Positions 1-10,105 of a stretch of 64,000 bases of DNA are shown here, piece after piece. This stretch comes from Sphingorhabdus lutea. GTDB lineage: Bacteria; Pseudomonadota; Alphaproteobacteria; Sphingomonadales; Sphingomonadaceae. Numbering within the stretch: the first letter of the stretch is position 1; each line of letters starts with the position of its first letter. The notes under the pieces were generated by a model, which was not told where the DNA came from, made no database searches, and saw nothing but the letters and a program-made list of their open reading frames with translations. The DNA lies in contig NZ_CP018154.1 of the NCBI RefSeq assembly GCF_001889025.1, positions 1,788,501 to 1,852,500 of the forward strand, given 5' to 3'. Position numbers and translations under genes: made by a program.

Positions 1-1180
1 ATGCATCAACGGGTGAATTCACCGAAATAACGGGCATTGGTGCATCGCCATTGCGGCCATAAACCGCCTGATACAGGTCGGACTGTTCGGTTTTGGTCGG
101 CAGGCCAGTTGATGGACCGCCGCGCTGGCTATTCACAATGACAAGCGGCAATTCGGTCATCACGGCAAGGCCCATCGCCTCTCCTTTTAAGGCAATACCG
201 GGTCCAGAAGAGCTGGTAATGCCAAGCGAACCTGCATAGCTTGCCCCAATGGCCGCGCAAATGGCCGCAATTTCATCCTCGGCCTGAAATGTTGTAATAT
301 CATATTCTTTTAACCGCGAAAGATGATGCAAAATCGCCGATGCGGGCGTGATGGGATATCCGCCAAAAAATATAGGTAGCCCCGCCAATTGCGCACCTGC
401 CACCAAACCAAGTGAGATTGATTCCGCCCCCGTTACGGTGCGATATAGGCCCGGTAAAGCAGGCGCAGGATCAACCTGATATTGTTTTAATGGGCCGGAA
501 AGCTCCGCCGTTTCGCCATAGGCATGGCCCGCATTTAACGCGGCAATATTTGCCTCTGCCAATTCGGGTTTTTTGGCAAATTTACTGTTCAACCAATCAA
601 TAATGGGTTGGCGCGGACGGCCAAACATCCAAAGCGAAAGGCCCAAAGTCCACATATTTTTACAACGAAGCGCCTCTTTATTGCCCAATCCAAAGGGCTT
701 AACCGACTCTAGGGTAAGTGCACTAATATCAAATGCCAATAATTGCCATTTGGCAAGACTGCCATCTTCCAATGGGTTGCTGTCATATTTGGCTTTGTCC
801 AAATTTCTTTTGGTAAATTCGCCGCTATCCGCGATAATCAATCCGCCCTCGCGCAGCGATTGAACATTTACTTTCAATCCAGCAGGGTTCATCGCAACCA
901 ACACATCGGGCCGATCGCCAGCTGTATTAATTGCTTGAGAACCAAAGTTAATTTGGAACGCCGATACGCCAAATAATGTGCCTTGCGGCGCGCGAATTTC
1001 CGCCGGAAAATCTGGGAAAGTCGCCAAATCATTTCCCGCCAATGCAGTGGACAGGGTAAATTGCCCGCCAGTCAACTGCATACCATCGCCGCTATCGCCC
1101 GCAAAACGAACAACAACTGAATCGCTATGTTCCGTCTGACGTCCTGTAATAACCTGCACGTCTGCGCTATTTTCACTCAT
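1..1180 (-). CDS. korA: 2-oxoacid:acceptor oxidoreductase, alpha subunit (partial)
   Basis: This is the first 393 codons of a subunit of 2-oxoglutarate (or related 2-oxoacid):ferredoxin oxidoreductase, which oxidatively decarboxylates a 2-oxoacid to an acyl-CoA while reducing ferredoxin. The ATG is at 1178-1180 and the frame stays open to the window edge, so the C-terminus is missing. The start reads MSENSADVQVITGRQ. An N-terminal gamma-type domain (VVVRFAGDSGDGMQLTGGQF, then FPAEIRAPQGT) is fused to the pyrimidine-binding alpha domain (GGYPITPAS, FQAEDEIAA, TSSSGPG), the usual KorA layout in alphaproteobacteria. The beta subunit would be expected just beyond the left edge. The substrate cannot be fixed from this part, though 2-oxoglutarate is usual for this fused form. 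It diverges from rppH across a short AT-rich gap. Confidence 0.9.
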   Translation of the reverse strand, partial: MSENSADVQVITGRQTEHSDSVVVRFAGDSGDGMQLTGGQFTLSTALAGNDLATFPDFPAEIRAPQGTLFGVSAFQINFGSQAINTAGDRPDVLVAMNPAGLKVNVQSLREGGLIIADSGEFTKRNLDKAKYDSNPLEDGSLAKWQLLAFDISALTLESVKPFGLGNKEALRCKNMWTLGLSLWMFGRPRQPIIDWLNSKFAKKPELAEANIAALNAGHAYGETAELSGPLKQYQVDPAPALPGLYRTVTGAESISLGLVAGAQLAGLPIFFGGYPITPASAILHHLSRLKEYDITTFQAEDEIAAICAAIGASYAGSLGITSSSGPGIALKGEAMGLAVMTELPLVIVNSQRGGPSTGLPTKTEQSDLYQAVYGRNGDAPMPVISVNSPVDA

Positions 1181-1362
1181 TTTTTGATAATCCCGCTATA
1201 AAAATATATAATTCATGCCTAATCGGCTTTTTCCAATTGTGCAATTTAGAAAAACTAAATCATAGCGCAGCAATGCTATATGGCATATAATATTTTTATA
1301 TCTATGGGCATAGAAAATAGACTATGCCGCCATATTATTTAATTTGGAAACTGTATAATATT
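1181..1362. promoter_or_regulatory. Divergent korA / rppH intergenic region
   Basis: This AT-rich gap separates two genes pointing away from each other, so it must hold both promoters. It contains several TATA-like stretches (for example around 1200-1215 and 1285-1300), but none can be assigned as a -10 box by eye. An in-frame ATG at 1324 would extend RppH by 13 residues of atypical sequence; I treat it as leader. Confidence 0.35.
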
Positions 1363-1860
1363 ATGAAAAATATCGATCAATATCGCCCCTGCGCTGGCAT
1401 AATGCTGGTTAATAAACAGGGACTTGTCTTTGTTGGACAACGTAGCGACAGCCCAAATAGCGACGCATGGCAAATGCCACAGGGCGGCATTGACGAAGGC
1501 GAAGATGCACAACAGGCCGCGATAAGGGAATTGCAGGAGGAAACGGGTATAAATCCTGATTTAGTGGCGATAATCTCCCAAAATGAGGAGGAATTATTTT
1601 ATGATCTGCCCGACCATTTGGCGGGTAAAATGTGGGGCGGCAAATGGATGGGGCAACGCCAATGGTGGTTTTTATTATATTTTAATGGTGAGGATACAGA
1701 TATAAATATCGCAACCGAACATCAGGAATTTTCCAAATGGAAATGGGCTGAAATTGACGAATTGGTTGACATGATTGTACCATTTAAACGCGAATTATAT
1801 CAATCCGTTGTGGATATTTTTCACGAAGATGTTGCTATGTTAAGGTCACTGGACGCTTAA
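1363..1860 (+). CDS. rppH: RNA pyrophosphohydrolase RppH (Nudix)
   Basis: A 165-residue Nudix hydrolase that removes pyrophosphate from the 5' triphosphate end of mRNA and so opens it to RNase E decay. The first residues MKNIDQYRPCAGIML match the family. The Nudix box GX5EX7REXXEEXG is complete, running from GGIDEGEDAQQAAIRE through LQEETGI, and WQMPQGGIDEGE is the typical RppH/IalA form. The C-terminal part (KWKWAEIDELVDMIVPFKR) is also diagnostic. An upstream in-frame ATG at 1324 would add MPPYYLIWKLYNI, which is not family-like. The relative Ap4A hydrolase IalA has the same fold, and function is assigned by family. It stands alone between korA and the convergent TPR gene. Confidence 0.93.
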   Translation: MKNIDQYRPCAGIMLVNKQGLVFVGQRSDSPNSDAWQMPQGGIDEGEDAQQAAIRELQEETGINPDLVAIISQNEEELFYDLPDHLAGKMWGGKWMGQRQWWFLLYFNGEDTDINIATEHQEFSKWKWAEIDELVDMIVPFKRELYQSVVDIFHEDVAMLRSLDA

Positions 1861-1910
1861 TTTTAAGATAGAAAAATTGGGCAAATGGCACAATTATCAA
1901 AATATATAAA

Positions 1911-2420
1911 TTATTGCGCTTTTGCAGTCGGCCTTAACTGAACATCTTCAACCGGCTTTGCCTTTTCCATACCATATGTATTTATGGCCAAATTTAATTT
2001 TTCTTTGGCATCACATTTTTTGCGACATAAAAATTCATAGCGCGATAAATTATCTTTTGCACGCTCTACAGCGCCGCGCTTCACATAAACTAAGCCCTGT
2101 CCGATTAAGGCTTCCTGCCCATTTGGATCAATATCCAAAGATTCGCGATAATATCGTATTGATTTGCCCAACAAACCTTGTTTTTCCATAATTTGGGCAA
2201 GCATATTATATGCATTTGCATTACGTGGATGAAGGGCAAGTGCGGTTTCCAAATTATCAATGGCCAATTGCCAGTTTTGATCATCAATAGCGACTTTGGC
2301 CTGCCCAACATAAACCAATGCACGGGCGGAAATCACATCATCGCGTTGAACCGCATTTAACCCACTGGAAACAAGGGCCAGCATTAAAGACATTCCAATT
2401 GCTGCTGGTGAAAAGCGCAT
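1911..2420 (-). CDS. TPR-repeat protein, probably exported
   Basis: A 169-residue protein of unknown specific role. It starts with a signal-like segment (MRFSPAAIGMSLMLALVSSG). Two or three tetratricopeptide repeats follow: one around residues 40-75 (WQLAIDNLETALALHPRNAN), one directly after (LAQIMEKQGLLGKSIRYYRE, SLDIDPNGQEALIG), and a weaker third. The C-terminus has a CRKKC pair and a basic tail. The start at 2418-2420 is chosen because AGGAG lies 7 bases upstream; an upstream in-frame extension to 2504 would overlap rsmB and lacks such a site. It is the last gene of the guaB-rsmB run, 34 bases after rsmB. TPRs mediate protein contacts, so an envelope scaffold role is only a guess. Confidence 0.82.
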   Translation of the reverse strand: MRFSPAAIGMSLMLALVSSGLNAVQRDDVISARALVYVGQAKVAIDDQNWQLAIDNLETALALHPRNANAYNMLAQIMEKQGLLGKSIRYYRESLDIDPNGQEALIGQGLVYVKRGAVERAKDNLSRYEFLCRKKCDAKEKLNLAINTYGMEKAKPVEDVQLRPTAKAQ

Positions 2421-2454
2421 TATTAACTCCTTTAATGTTTCAAACCTGTCCATT

Positions 2455-3666
2455 TTATCCTTTATGGCGCAATCGGCTATAGAAAAATCCATCGCAAGCA
2501 TCATGAAATGGTGTCAATATCCTGCCATTTAAATGCGGCCTACCAAGCGCTGCGTCAATCTTTTCTGGCAAGAAATTTTTATTCGATTGTAAAAATCCCT
2601 CTATCTGCTTGCCGCCTTCATCTTCTAATAATGAACATGTAGCATAAATTATCGCCCCGCCAGGCTTCACCAAAGTCGCAGCCAATCGCAATAAATAAAA
2701 TTGCAAATCGGTAAGCTGGCTTAAAATTTTGGGGGTTAAACGCCAACGCCCCTCTGGCTGGCGGCGCCATGTTCCCGTGCCGCTGCACGGGGCATCGACC
2801 ATCACAATATCACATGCGCCCGTCAAATCGCCCAATATTTCAAGCTCACGGCGCGGATTTATCAATCTTTGTTCGATATTTTCATAACCTGCCCGCGCAG
2901 CTCGATCGGGTATTTGCTGCAGCCTTGCTCTATTGGTATCGGCCGCGATTAAACGTCCTTTTAATAAGCCGCCTTCGCTCATGGCATCGGCCATTGCTAA
3001 TGTTTTGCCCCCTGCCCCGGCACAAAGATCAAGCACGGTCATTCCTGGCCTTGCATTGGCAGCATGGGCTATCATCTGGCTTCCTGCATCCTGAACCTCA
3101 ACCATGCCATTTTTATATAAATCATGGTCAATAATGTTAAAACCATTGTCCAAACGATATCCATTTGGCACATTATGAATTGGCGCAGCCTGTTCCAAAT
3201 TTTCGGTAATTTTTTGGGCAATGACTGCATCATTTTTTGCCCGAATATCCAATGATGCACGCCCCAAAAGAGCAGACAATTCTTCCTCCACATTGTCCGA
3301 TTGCAGGATGATAGATGCAAAATATTGCCGTAAACCTGCGGATAATATGCTGGGCGCGGCGCGTTCTTCTATATCCTTAATCACCGCAGGGCCATATTCC
3401 GACCCGTCAAATAAGGCTGCATCCACATGGCCCGCATCCACCATGGCAAGCATCGCTGCACGGCCCGATACCGGACGCTCCCCAATTAAACGTATACAAT
3501 CCCACACCAAATCGCGAATATATCGGCGGTCCTTTGACCCGATGAAACGGCGCGTTTTGAAATAGGATGCAATAATCCTCTCCGCCGCTGCGCCATTATT
3601 TTTTGCGGCCAAAACCACTTCATGCAGCAGATCAATCGCTGCCTGAACTCTACCGCTATCTTTCAT
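2455..3666 (-). CDS. rsmB: RsmB/NOP-family rRNA (cytosine-5) methyltransferase
   Basis: A 403-residue SAM-dependent RNA m5C methyltransferase. In the family, RsmB methylates C967 of 16S rRNA. The N-terminal NusB-like RNA-binding region (about 1-140) precedes the Rossmann methyltransferase domain. SAM motif I, VLDLCAGAGGKT, is at 211-222. Motif IV, DAPCSGTG, at 291-298 carries one conserved cysteine, and ATCS at 342-345 carries the catalytic cysteine of motif VI. The C-terminus GFFYSRL is typical. Length and architecture match RsmB/Fmu of alphaproteobacteria, although the exact target base cannot be read from sequence. It sits 42 bases downstream of guaB in the same direction, so co-transcription is likely. 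Confidence 0.92.
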   Translation of the reverse strand: MKDSGRVQAAIDLLHEVVLAAKNNGAAAERIIASYFKTRRFIGSKDRRYIRDLVWDCIRLIGERPVSGRAAMLAMVDAGHVDAALFDGSEYGPAVIKDIEERAAPSILSAGLRQYFASIILQSDNVEEELSALLGRASLDIRAKNDAVIAQKITENLEQAAPIHNVPNGYRLDNGFNIIDHDLYKNGMVEVQDAGSQMIAHAANARPGMTVLDLCAGAGGKTLAMADAMSEGGLLKGRLIAADTNRARLQQIPDRAARAGYENIEQRLINPRRELEILGDLTGACDIVMVDAPCSGTGTWRRQPEGRWRLTPKILSQLTDLQFYLLRLAATLVKPGGAIIYATCSLLEDEGGKQIEGFLQSNKNFLPEKIDAALGRPHLNGRILTPFHDACDGFFYSRLRHKG

Positions 3667-3708
3667 AATGTGCCTGACTTGGTTAAATGTTAAAACGACC
3701 TGAAAAAA

Positions 3709-5178
<1,470 letters not shown>

Positions 5179-5268
5179 TCAACTATCCTAGGTAGAATCT
5201 GTGCCGCTATCGAAAAAAATGGCCTCTTTATAATGGCAAAAGAGGCATTTTTGAAACGATGCGCTGGT

Positions 5269-6786
5269 TTATTTCGCTTCCCTTACATCGTCGGACATAG
5301 ATTCTCCACCTTTTTTGCGCATATATTTCTTTTTTGATGCAAAATATTTGACCAGCTCAACATGCAAATTGGCATCTTCGGTTGCGCCGCCCAATTCGGT
5401 ATCCTCGGTCAATTCATCATCTGGCCCGTGATAATGCGATCCTAAAAATTCTTGCAGCAGGTTTAAATCGGCAAAGCTGCCCCCTGCCATGACGGCGGGG
5501 ACATTTTCTTGTGTAAATGCCCAACCATCTTGACGGCGGATAAAGGCATTGGCTTCGGTTGTGCTGTCTATATCACGGCCTAATTTCAATGCCACTTTTT
5601 CAATATGGCTATCCAAATCGGTAGTGCCTCGCCCAATAATCGCGACCTTTGAATTTTTCTTCGCAATCGCAATAGTGTCGATATTTAATGAAATGACAAT
5701 GTCCTCTAATTTTATGGGCTGTCTTTTCACAAAATTATATGCGCCCAAAAGGCCGCTTTCCTCCCCCGTCGTGGCAAGAAAATAAATATCCCGGTCATAT
5801 TTGCGCTTACCCAATTTTTTCGCAACTTCATTAATAACGGCAATACCGCTGGCATTATCCACCGCACCATTACAAATTTTATCTTCATCGCTATCTGGCC
5901 GGCAAATCCCCAAATGGTCCCAATGGCCCAAAATTAAAACCGACCCTGCGTCCTTTTTCTTACCCGCAATTTTGCCAAAGACATTATAACTGTTAAATTT
6001 ACGAATGGATGTGGCGACATTTAAATCAGCCTTAGAAGTCAAATCATGCCCCTGAAATGCGCCATCCTTGGCATTATTTCGATAATCATCCCAATCACCC
6101 CCTTCATTGGTGACCAATGCTACCATGAATTCGGCGCTTACCCCGCCGGTAATCAGGGAAAAATCCTCATCAGATTGCGCTTCTTTGCGCGGACTTGATA
6201 TAAATGACTTAATGGATTGCCAACGTTCTTGAGGTTCAACCACATATATAATCGCCGCTGCGCCTGCCTGCCTTAACGCCGTGCGGCGATCGGCAAGCGA
6301 TGCATTTTTCATAGGATCAAATGGCGCATTATCCATTAACATATAAACGATTTTGCCTTTTACATCTGCGGCGACATCACCCTGTTTATTGACGCCAAAA
6401 CCGACAAAAATCATATTTGCATTTGATAAATTTATATTTTCCTGATTACCAATAAAAATATATTGTTCTTTGTTCAAATCCATCATTTTTGATTTAGATT
6501 TCAATATCAAATCATATCCTACAGATTTTCTTTCCTGCAAGGGCACGGCATCAAACCATGTCCCATCGGCCGCCGCAGGCTTTAATCCCGAATTTGCCCA
6601 GCTTTTGGAAATATACCCAATGGTCTTTGTTTCCCCCGCTGTTCCCGGCTCACGTCCTTCAAAATCATCACTTGCCAATATTTCGATATGGGCGCGAATG
6701 TCGGATTCGCTAATATCCTTGGCAAAAGCAGTGGTTTGACCAATGGCAAAACAGGTCAAAAACAAACTTAATTTAAGATTTTTCAA
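5269..6786 (-). CDS. Secreted M28-family zinc peptidase
   Basis: A 505-residue exported aminopeptidase-type metallohydrolase. A signal peptide covers about residues 1-22 (LKLSLFLTCFAIGQTTAFAK). A protease-associated (PA) insert lies at about 90-235. The M28 domain shows the two-zinc ligands: GHWDH (288-291), AVDNASG (Asp310), TGEESGLLG (Glu342/343), NID (Asp370) and a C-terminal SHYHGPDDE histidine. The start is a TTG at 6784-6786, supported by AGGGG 5-6 bases upstream and because the signal peptide begins there; the next Met is residue 101. Cleavage specificity is not readable from sequence. It is transcribed divergently from the SPFH gene across 204 bases and lies downstream of nothing in its own direction. 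Confidence 0.9.
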   Translation of the reverse strand: MKNLKLSLFLTCFAIGQTTAFAKDISESDIRAHIEILASDDFEGREPGTAGETKTIGYISKSWANSGLKPAAADGTWFDAVPLQERKSVGYDLILKSKSKMMDLNKEQYIFIGNQENINLSNANMIFVGFGVNKQGDVAADVKGKIVYMLMDNAPFDPMKNASLADRRTALRQAGAAAIIYVVEPQERWQSIKSFISSPRKEAQSDEDFSLITGGVSAEFMVALVTNEGGDWDDYRNNAKDGAFQGHDLTSKADLNVATSIRKFNSYNVFGKIAGKKKDAGSVLILGHWDHLGICRPDSDEDKICNGAVDNASGIAVINEVAKKLGKRKYDRDIYFLATTGEESGLLGAYNFVKRQPIKLEDIVISLNIDTIAIAKKNSKVAIIGRGTTDLDSHIEKVALKLGRDIDSTTEANAFIRRQDGWAFTQENVPAVMAGGSFADLNLLQEFLGSHYHGPDDELTEDTELGGATEDANLHVELVKYFASKKKYMRKKGGESMSDDVREAK

Positions 6787-6990
6787 AACAGCCCCTAACT
6801 TTTGATATAATTATGTCATTATCGATAAATCGCTATGTCAATTAAATTAACAAAACAGCATTTTTCGACAAGTAACAAACACAACCCAATGAACGCCAAT
6901 ATTAATTGAAAAAAATAGTTGGCAAAAGAACAAAATAAATACAAAGTTTATATGTTTGAAAATGCAGTTTATCTTGGGAGATGACATCAT
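6787..6990. promoter_or_regulatory. Divergent M28 peptidase / SPFH promoter region
   Basis: An AT-rich 204-base gap between divergent genes. It must carry both promoters. GGGAG at about 6975-6980 is a reasonable ribosome site for the SPFH start at 6991. No operator or repeat is recognised here. Confidence 0.35.
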
Positions 6991-7938
6991 ATGGAATATT
7001 CATTTTTTGCATTATTGGCGATTGGCACGTTAATATATTTATTCGCCAGCATCAAAATCGTTCGCCAGGGTTTTCATTATACCATTGAATATTTTGGACG
7101 ATATCATGAAACAGCGCGGCCCGGATTTAATTTCTATCCTGCATTTTTCTATCGCGTTGGCCGCAAGGTAAATATGATGGAACAGGTATTGGACATTCCC
7201 GGGCAAGAGATTATTACCCGCGACAATGCCATGATTGCCACCGACGGGGTCGTTTTTTTTCAGGTTTTGGACGCGGCAAAGGCCGCATATGAGGTTTCCG
7301 ACCTATATAATGCGATAATGAACCTGACCACCACAAATTTACGCACCGTTATGGGGTCGATGGATTTGGACGAAACCTTGTCCAAACGTGATGAAATTAA
7401 CGGCCGTTTGCTGGTCACCGTGGATGAGGCAACAACACCATGGGGGGTTAAAATTACCCGTGTGGAAATTAAAGATATCCGTCCCCCAGCCGACATTTCC
7501 AATGCCATGGCCCGCCAGATGAAGGCAGAGCGTGAGAAACGGGCGCAGATATTGGAGGCAGAGGGCCTACGTGCTTCGGAAATATTGCGCGCCGAAGGTG
7601 AAAAGCAAGGTCAAATTTTGCAAGCAGAGGGCCGCAGAGAAGCTGCGTTTCGTGACGCAGAGGCGCGTGAACGCGAAGCAGAGGCAGAGGCAAAAGCAAC
7701 CCAAATGGTATCCGACGCCATTGCAAATGGTGATGGCAAAGCGGTCAATTATTTTATCGCGCAGCAATATGTGGAGGCAGTGTCAAAATTTGCCACATCA
7801 CCAAATGCCAAAACAATATTATTTCCTGTTGAGGCCACACAGTTAATTGGCACTTTGGGCGGTATTGGGGAACTTGCCAAAGACGCATTTTCCAATGATA
7901 AAATTTCCAGCGCTCTTAACCCCAATAATAAAGGATAA
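6991..7938 (+). CDS. SPFH/Band 7 (stomatin-like) membrane protein
   Basis: A 315-residue QmcA/HflK-like SPFH protein, anchored to the inner membrane by an N-terminal helix ([20 protein letters not shown]). The SPFH domain covers about residues 20-190 ([51 protein letters not shown]). A long Ala/Glu/Arg-rich coiled coil follows at about 170-240, with repeated [15 protein letters not shown] units. Such proteins form large membrane rings, often tied to FtsH control or membrane microdomains. It is immediately followed by an NfeD protein (3-base gap), the classic SPFH-NfeD operon, in which the partner stabilises the ring. The molecular role here is inferred from family. Confidence 0.92.
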   Translation: MEYSFFALLAIGTLIYLFASIKIVRQGFHYTIEYFGRYHETARPGFNFYPAFFYRVGRKVNMMEQVLDIPGQEIITRDNAMIATDGVVFFQVLDAAKAAYEVSDLYNAIMNLTTTNLRTVMGSMDLDETLSKRDEINGRLLVTVDEATTPWGVKITRVEIKDIRPPADISNAMARQMKAEREKRAQILEAEGLRASEILRAEGEKQGQILQAEGRREAAFRDAEAREREAEAEAKATQMVSDAIANGDGKAVNYFIAQQYVEAVSKFATSPNAKTILFPVEATQLIGTLGGIGELAKDAFSNDKISSALNPNNKG

Positions 7939-7941
7939 GAT

Positions 7942-8367
7942 ATGGAAACGCATTTCATCTGGTTAAGTTTCGCCATCATATTGGCAATTGCCGAATTGAT
8001 TGTGCCTGGCGTTTTTCTTATCTGGATTGCGGCGGCGGCGGCCTTAACTGGAGGAATTGCGTTTTTTATTGATATTCCTTCTGCGGCTCAATTTTTAATA
8101 TTTGCAGGATTTTCAATTATATCGGTTGTTATTGGCCGCCGGTTCTTTCTTGAAGAACCAGCAAGCGATGAAAGCCTTTTATTAAATGATCGCGCCAAAC
8201 AATTAATCGGCAAAACTGTCACTGTGGTTGAACCAATTGGTGAAAATAGTGGCCGGGTAAAGGTGGCCGATGGCGAATGGAATGCACGCGGCCCCAATTT
8301 GGAAATTGGGGCAACCGCCAAAATTTCATCGGTAAAAGATGGCGTGATATATTTAGAAAAAGCTTAA
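7942..8367 (+). CDS. NfeD family protein
   Basis: A 141-residue short NfeD protein. Two or three N-terminal hydrophobic helices (FIWLSFAIILAIAELIVPG, VFLIWIAAAAALTGGIAFF, AQFLIFAGFSIISVVIG) are followed by the soluble OB-fold domain with the typical LIGKTVTVVEPIGENSGRVK and GEWNARGP motifs. The protease-like N-terminal domain of long NfeD is absent. It is translationally adjacent to the SPFH gene and probably works as its membrane partner. A bidirectional terminator follows at 8406-8433. Confidence 0.92.
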   Translation: METHFIWLSFAIILAIAELIVPGVFLIWIAAAAALTGGIAFFIDIPSAAQFLIFAGFSIISVVIGRRFFLEEPASDESLLLNDRAKQLIGKTVTVVEPIGENSGRVKVADGEWNARGPNLEIGATAKISSVKDGVIYLEKA

Positions 8368-8405
8368 CCGCATCAGTTATTAAAGTGAAGCGATATATAA
8401 ATAAA

Positions 8406-8433
8406 AAGCCGGGCAAGTTGCACCGGCTTTTTA
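8406..8433. terminator. Bidirectional terminator (nfeD / DUF937)
   Basis: Stem AAGCCGG at 8406-8412 pairs with CCGGCTT at 8423-8429. A run of A precedes the stem and a run of T follows it, so it can stop transcription in both directions. It lies between the convergent nfeD and DUF937 genes. Confidence 0.85.
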
Positions 8434-8459
8434 TTCAGATAAGGATTAAATTCCCAATA

Positions 8460-9119
8460 TTATTTGGTCAGCTTACCCGCCATACCGATAATATCATCCA
8501 ATGGGTTTCCATCACCATCAAAATCAAGCATGTTGGCAAGGCCGCCTAAACCACCAGATGAAGGTGCAGCACTACCGCCGCCCACCACACCGCTTAATAC
8601 ATTTCCCAATATTCCGCCAAGTCCGCTGCCTGTTGATGCCCTGGATGCGGATTGACCACCACCCAAAACTCCGCCAATTAAATCACCCAATCCGCCACCT
8701 GACGATTCATTGTCTCCGCCCTGTTTCGCCATATATCCAGCAACCAGCATCGCCAATATGGGTAACATTTTCTTCAAAATTGATGAATCAATTCCTGTTT
8801 GGCCAGATGCGTGCCCCGCAACGGTGCGGCTTACATCTTTGCTGCCAAAAATTTGCCCTAAAACATCATTGCCCTGCTCCACTGGCGTTGGCTCTGGTGC
8901 TAAAACCTTGTCAAAAAGACCCCCGCCGCCAAGCTGGCTCAAAAGACCGCCTAACCCTTCAATCCCGCCTGATTGGGTCTGTGCATTTTTCTTAAACCCG
9001 CCCAAAATTGCAGGCAGCAAAGCCGCCGCGCCAATTTGCGCAGTATTTTTATCAATTCCCAATTGCCCTGCCACAGATTCAATGGCGCCTGATTGTTGCA
9101 AAATATCGGCGATATTCAT
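8460..9119 (-). CDS. DUF937 (YidB-like) domain protein
   Basis: A 219-residue protein of unknown function. The N-terminal part (MNIADILQQSGAIESVAGQL, IDKNTAQIGAAALLPAILGGF) is the DUF937 signature. The middle is rich in Gly and Ser (GGGQSASRASTGSGLGGILG) and probably flexible. The last 25 residues carry LDFDGDGNPLDD (about 198-209), an Asp-x-Asp-Gly-Asp-Gly loop resembling calcium-binding loops of EF-hand/dockerin type. There is no signal peptide. AGGAGG 7 bases upstream gives a very strong ribosome site, suggesting abundant expression. The same tail occurs in the small gene at 9800-10105, so the two are probably related in function. Confidence 0.85.
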   Translation of the reverse strand: MNIADILQQSGAIESVAGQLGIDKNTAQIGAAALLPAILGGFKKNAQTQSGGIEGLGGLLSQLGGGGLFDKVLAPEPTPVEQGNDVLGQIFGSKDVSRTVAGHASGQTGIDSSILKKMLPILAMLVAGYMAKQGGDNESSGGGLGDLIGGVLGGGQSASRASTGSGLGGILGNVLSGVVGGGSAAPSSGGLGGLANMLDFDGDGNPLDDIIGMAGKLTK

Positions 9120-9308
9120 ATTTTTCCTCCTAGTTTATTTCGAGGAATAGACAAGAGAGCGGCACATTTAGCAATATATAATGTCATATTTGGTACAATT
9201 CGGGCACGAAGCTACTTAATTTTACATTTCATCGACAAAACTATGCTCGCAAAATAACAGGCCGTCCTTATAGTTAAGTTCATCACTTGAAATAAGGAGA
9301 AGAATGAA

Positions 9309-9713
9309 ATGGGTATTTTTTCAAAAATGAAAGATGCGATTTTTGGTAAAAAAGCCGTTGCACAAACTGGTGACACAGCTCCCGCAACTAACGCGGCGGC
9401 GGCAGCAGCGGCAGCAGCGGCAGCTTCGACTTTAACCACTCCAACTGCAATTGAAGAAGTTGACGTTATCGCCAATTTAGAAGCAATGGCTGCGGCAAAT
9501 GGGCAATCATTAAATTGGCAATCGTCAATTGTGGATTTAATGAAATTATTGGGCATGGATTCCAGCCTGGCCGAGCGTAAAGAATTGGCACAAGAGCTTG
9601 GCTATGCTGGCGAATTAAACGGCAGTGCGGAAATGAATATTTGGCTGCATAAGGCAGTGATGAAGGGGCTTGCCGAAAATGGCGGCAAAGTGCCCGCCAA
9701 TATGCTGGATTAA
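9309..9713 (+). CDS. DUF3597 domain protein
   Basis: A 134-residue protein of unknown function, recognised from the DUF3597 pattern: the start MGIFSKMKDAIFGKK, a low-complexity Ala/Thr linker, then a C-terminal helical domain (DVIANLEAMAAANGQSLNWQ, SIVDLMKLLGMDSSLAERKE, LAQELGY, MNIWLHKAVMKGLAENGG). The linker contains 11 consecutive alanines from a GCG/GCA trinucleotide tract. The C-terminal domain resembles a peptidoglycan-binding-like helical fold in the family description, but no activity is known to me. A GGAG lies 10 bases upstream. It is flanked by DUF937 and a DUF937-tail-like gene, both on the other strand. Confidence 0.83.
   Translation: MGIFSKMKDAIFGKKAVAQTGDTAPATNAAAAAAAAAAASTLTTPTAIEEVDVIANLEAMAAANGQSLNWQSSIVDLMKLLGMDSSLAERKELAQELGYAGELNGSAEMNIWLHKAVMKGLAENGGKVPANMLD
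9393..9425 (+). repeat. Trinucleotide (GCG/GCA) alanine tract
   Basis: Eleven successive Ala codons (GCG GCG GCG GCA GCA GCG GCA GCA GCG GCA GCT) inside the DUF3597 gene. The tract is a candidate for length variation by slippage in steps of one residue, which would not shift the frame. Confidence 0.8.
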
Positions 9714-9751
9714 TGCTATAATATATTGAAAATTAAGTCTATCTATACATA

Positions 9752-9785
9752 AAAAGCCCGGACGTTAAATCCGGGCTTTTCTTTT
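9752..9785. terminator. Bidirectional terminator (DUF3597 / small DUF937-like)
   Basis: Perfect 11-base stem, AAAAGCCCGGA at 9752-9762 with TCCGGGCTTTT at 9770-9780, and a 7-base loop. Flanking A and T runs make it usable from both sides. It separates two convergent small genes. Confidence 0.9.
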
Positions 9786-9799
9786 TATATTAAAATTGA

Positions 9800-10105
9800 T
9801 TATTTTTTACCGAACAGACCAGATGCCATGTCAGTAATATCATTTAACGGGTTGCCGTCGCCATCACGGTCCAAAAATCCCGCAGCTTTGCTCAACAAAC
9901 TATCTTCACCGCCCAGCATTTCTTGGATTTTATCAGCTGAAATTCCATGCTCTTGCGCCAAATCTTGAACGGCTTGCATTTTGTCACCATCGCCCGAAAG
10001 CTTGTCTTGCAAAGAACTCATAATCGATCCAGCTTGTTCCTTTGGTACACCCAATTTTTCTGCAACACCTTCTAAATTGCCCAATAATCCGTCTAAAATA
10101 CCCAT
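9800..10105 (-). CDS. Small acidic protein with DUF937-like tail
   Basis: A 101-residue acidic protein that I cannot name with certainty. The N-terminus MGILDGLLGNLEGVAEKLG and the helical pattern (IMSSLQDKLSGDG, VQDLAQEHGISADKIQEMLG) resemble small DUF937/YidB-like proteins. The tail LDRDGDGNPLND (about 78-89) is nearly the same as that of the DUF937 protein at 8460-9119. No signal peptide or membrane helix is present. AAGGAA sits 7 bases before the ATG. A stress-related or calcium-related role would be speculation; the shared tail points to a common partner or ligand. Confidence 0.78.
   Translation of the reverse strand: MGILDGLLGNLEGVAEKLGVPKEQAGSIMSSLQDKLSGDGDKMQAVQDLAQEHGISADKIQEMLGGEDSLLSKAAGFLDRDGDGNPLNDITDMASGLFGKK

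Noticed and set aside
9212-9556. Alanine-rich frame antisense to the DUF3597 gene
   Set aside because: Arises from the GCG/GCA tract read in reverse; the plus-strand gene matches a known family.
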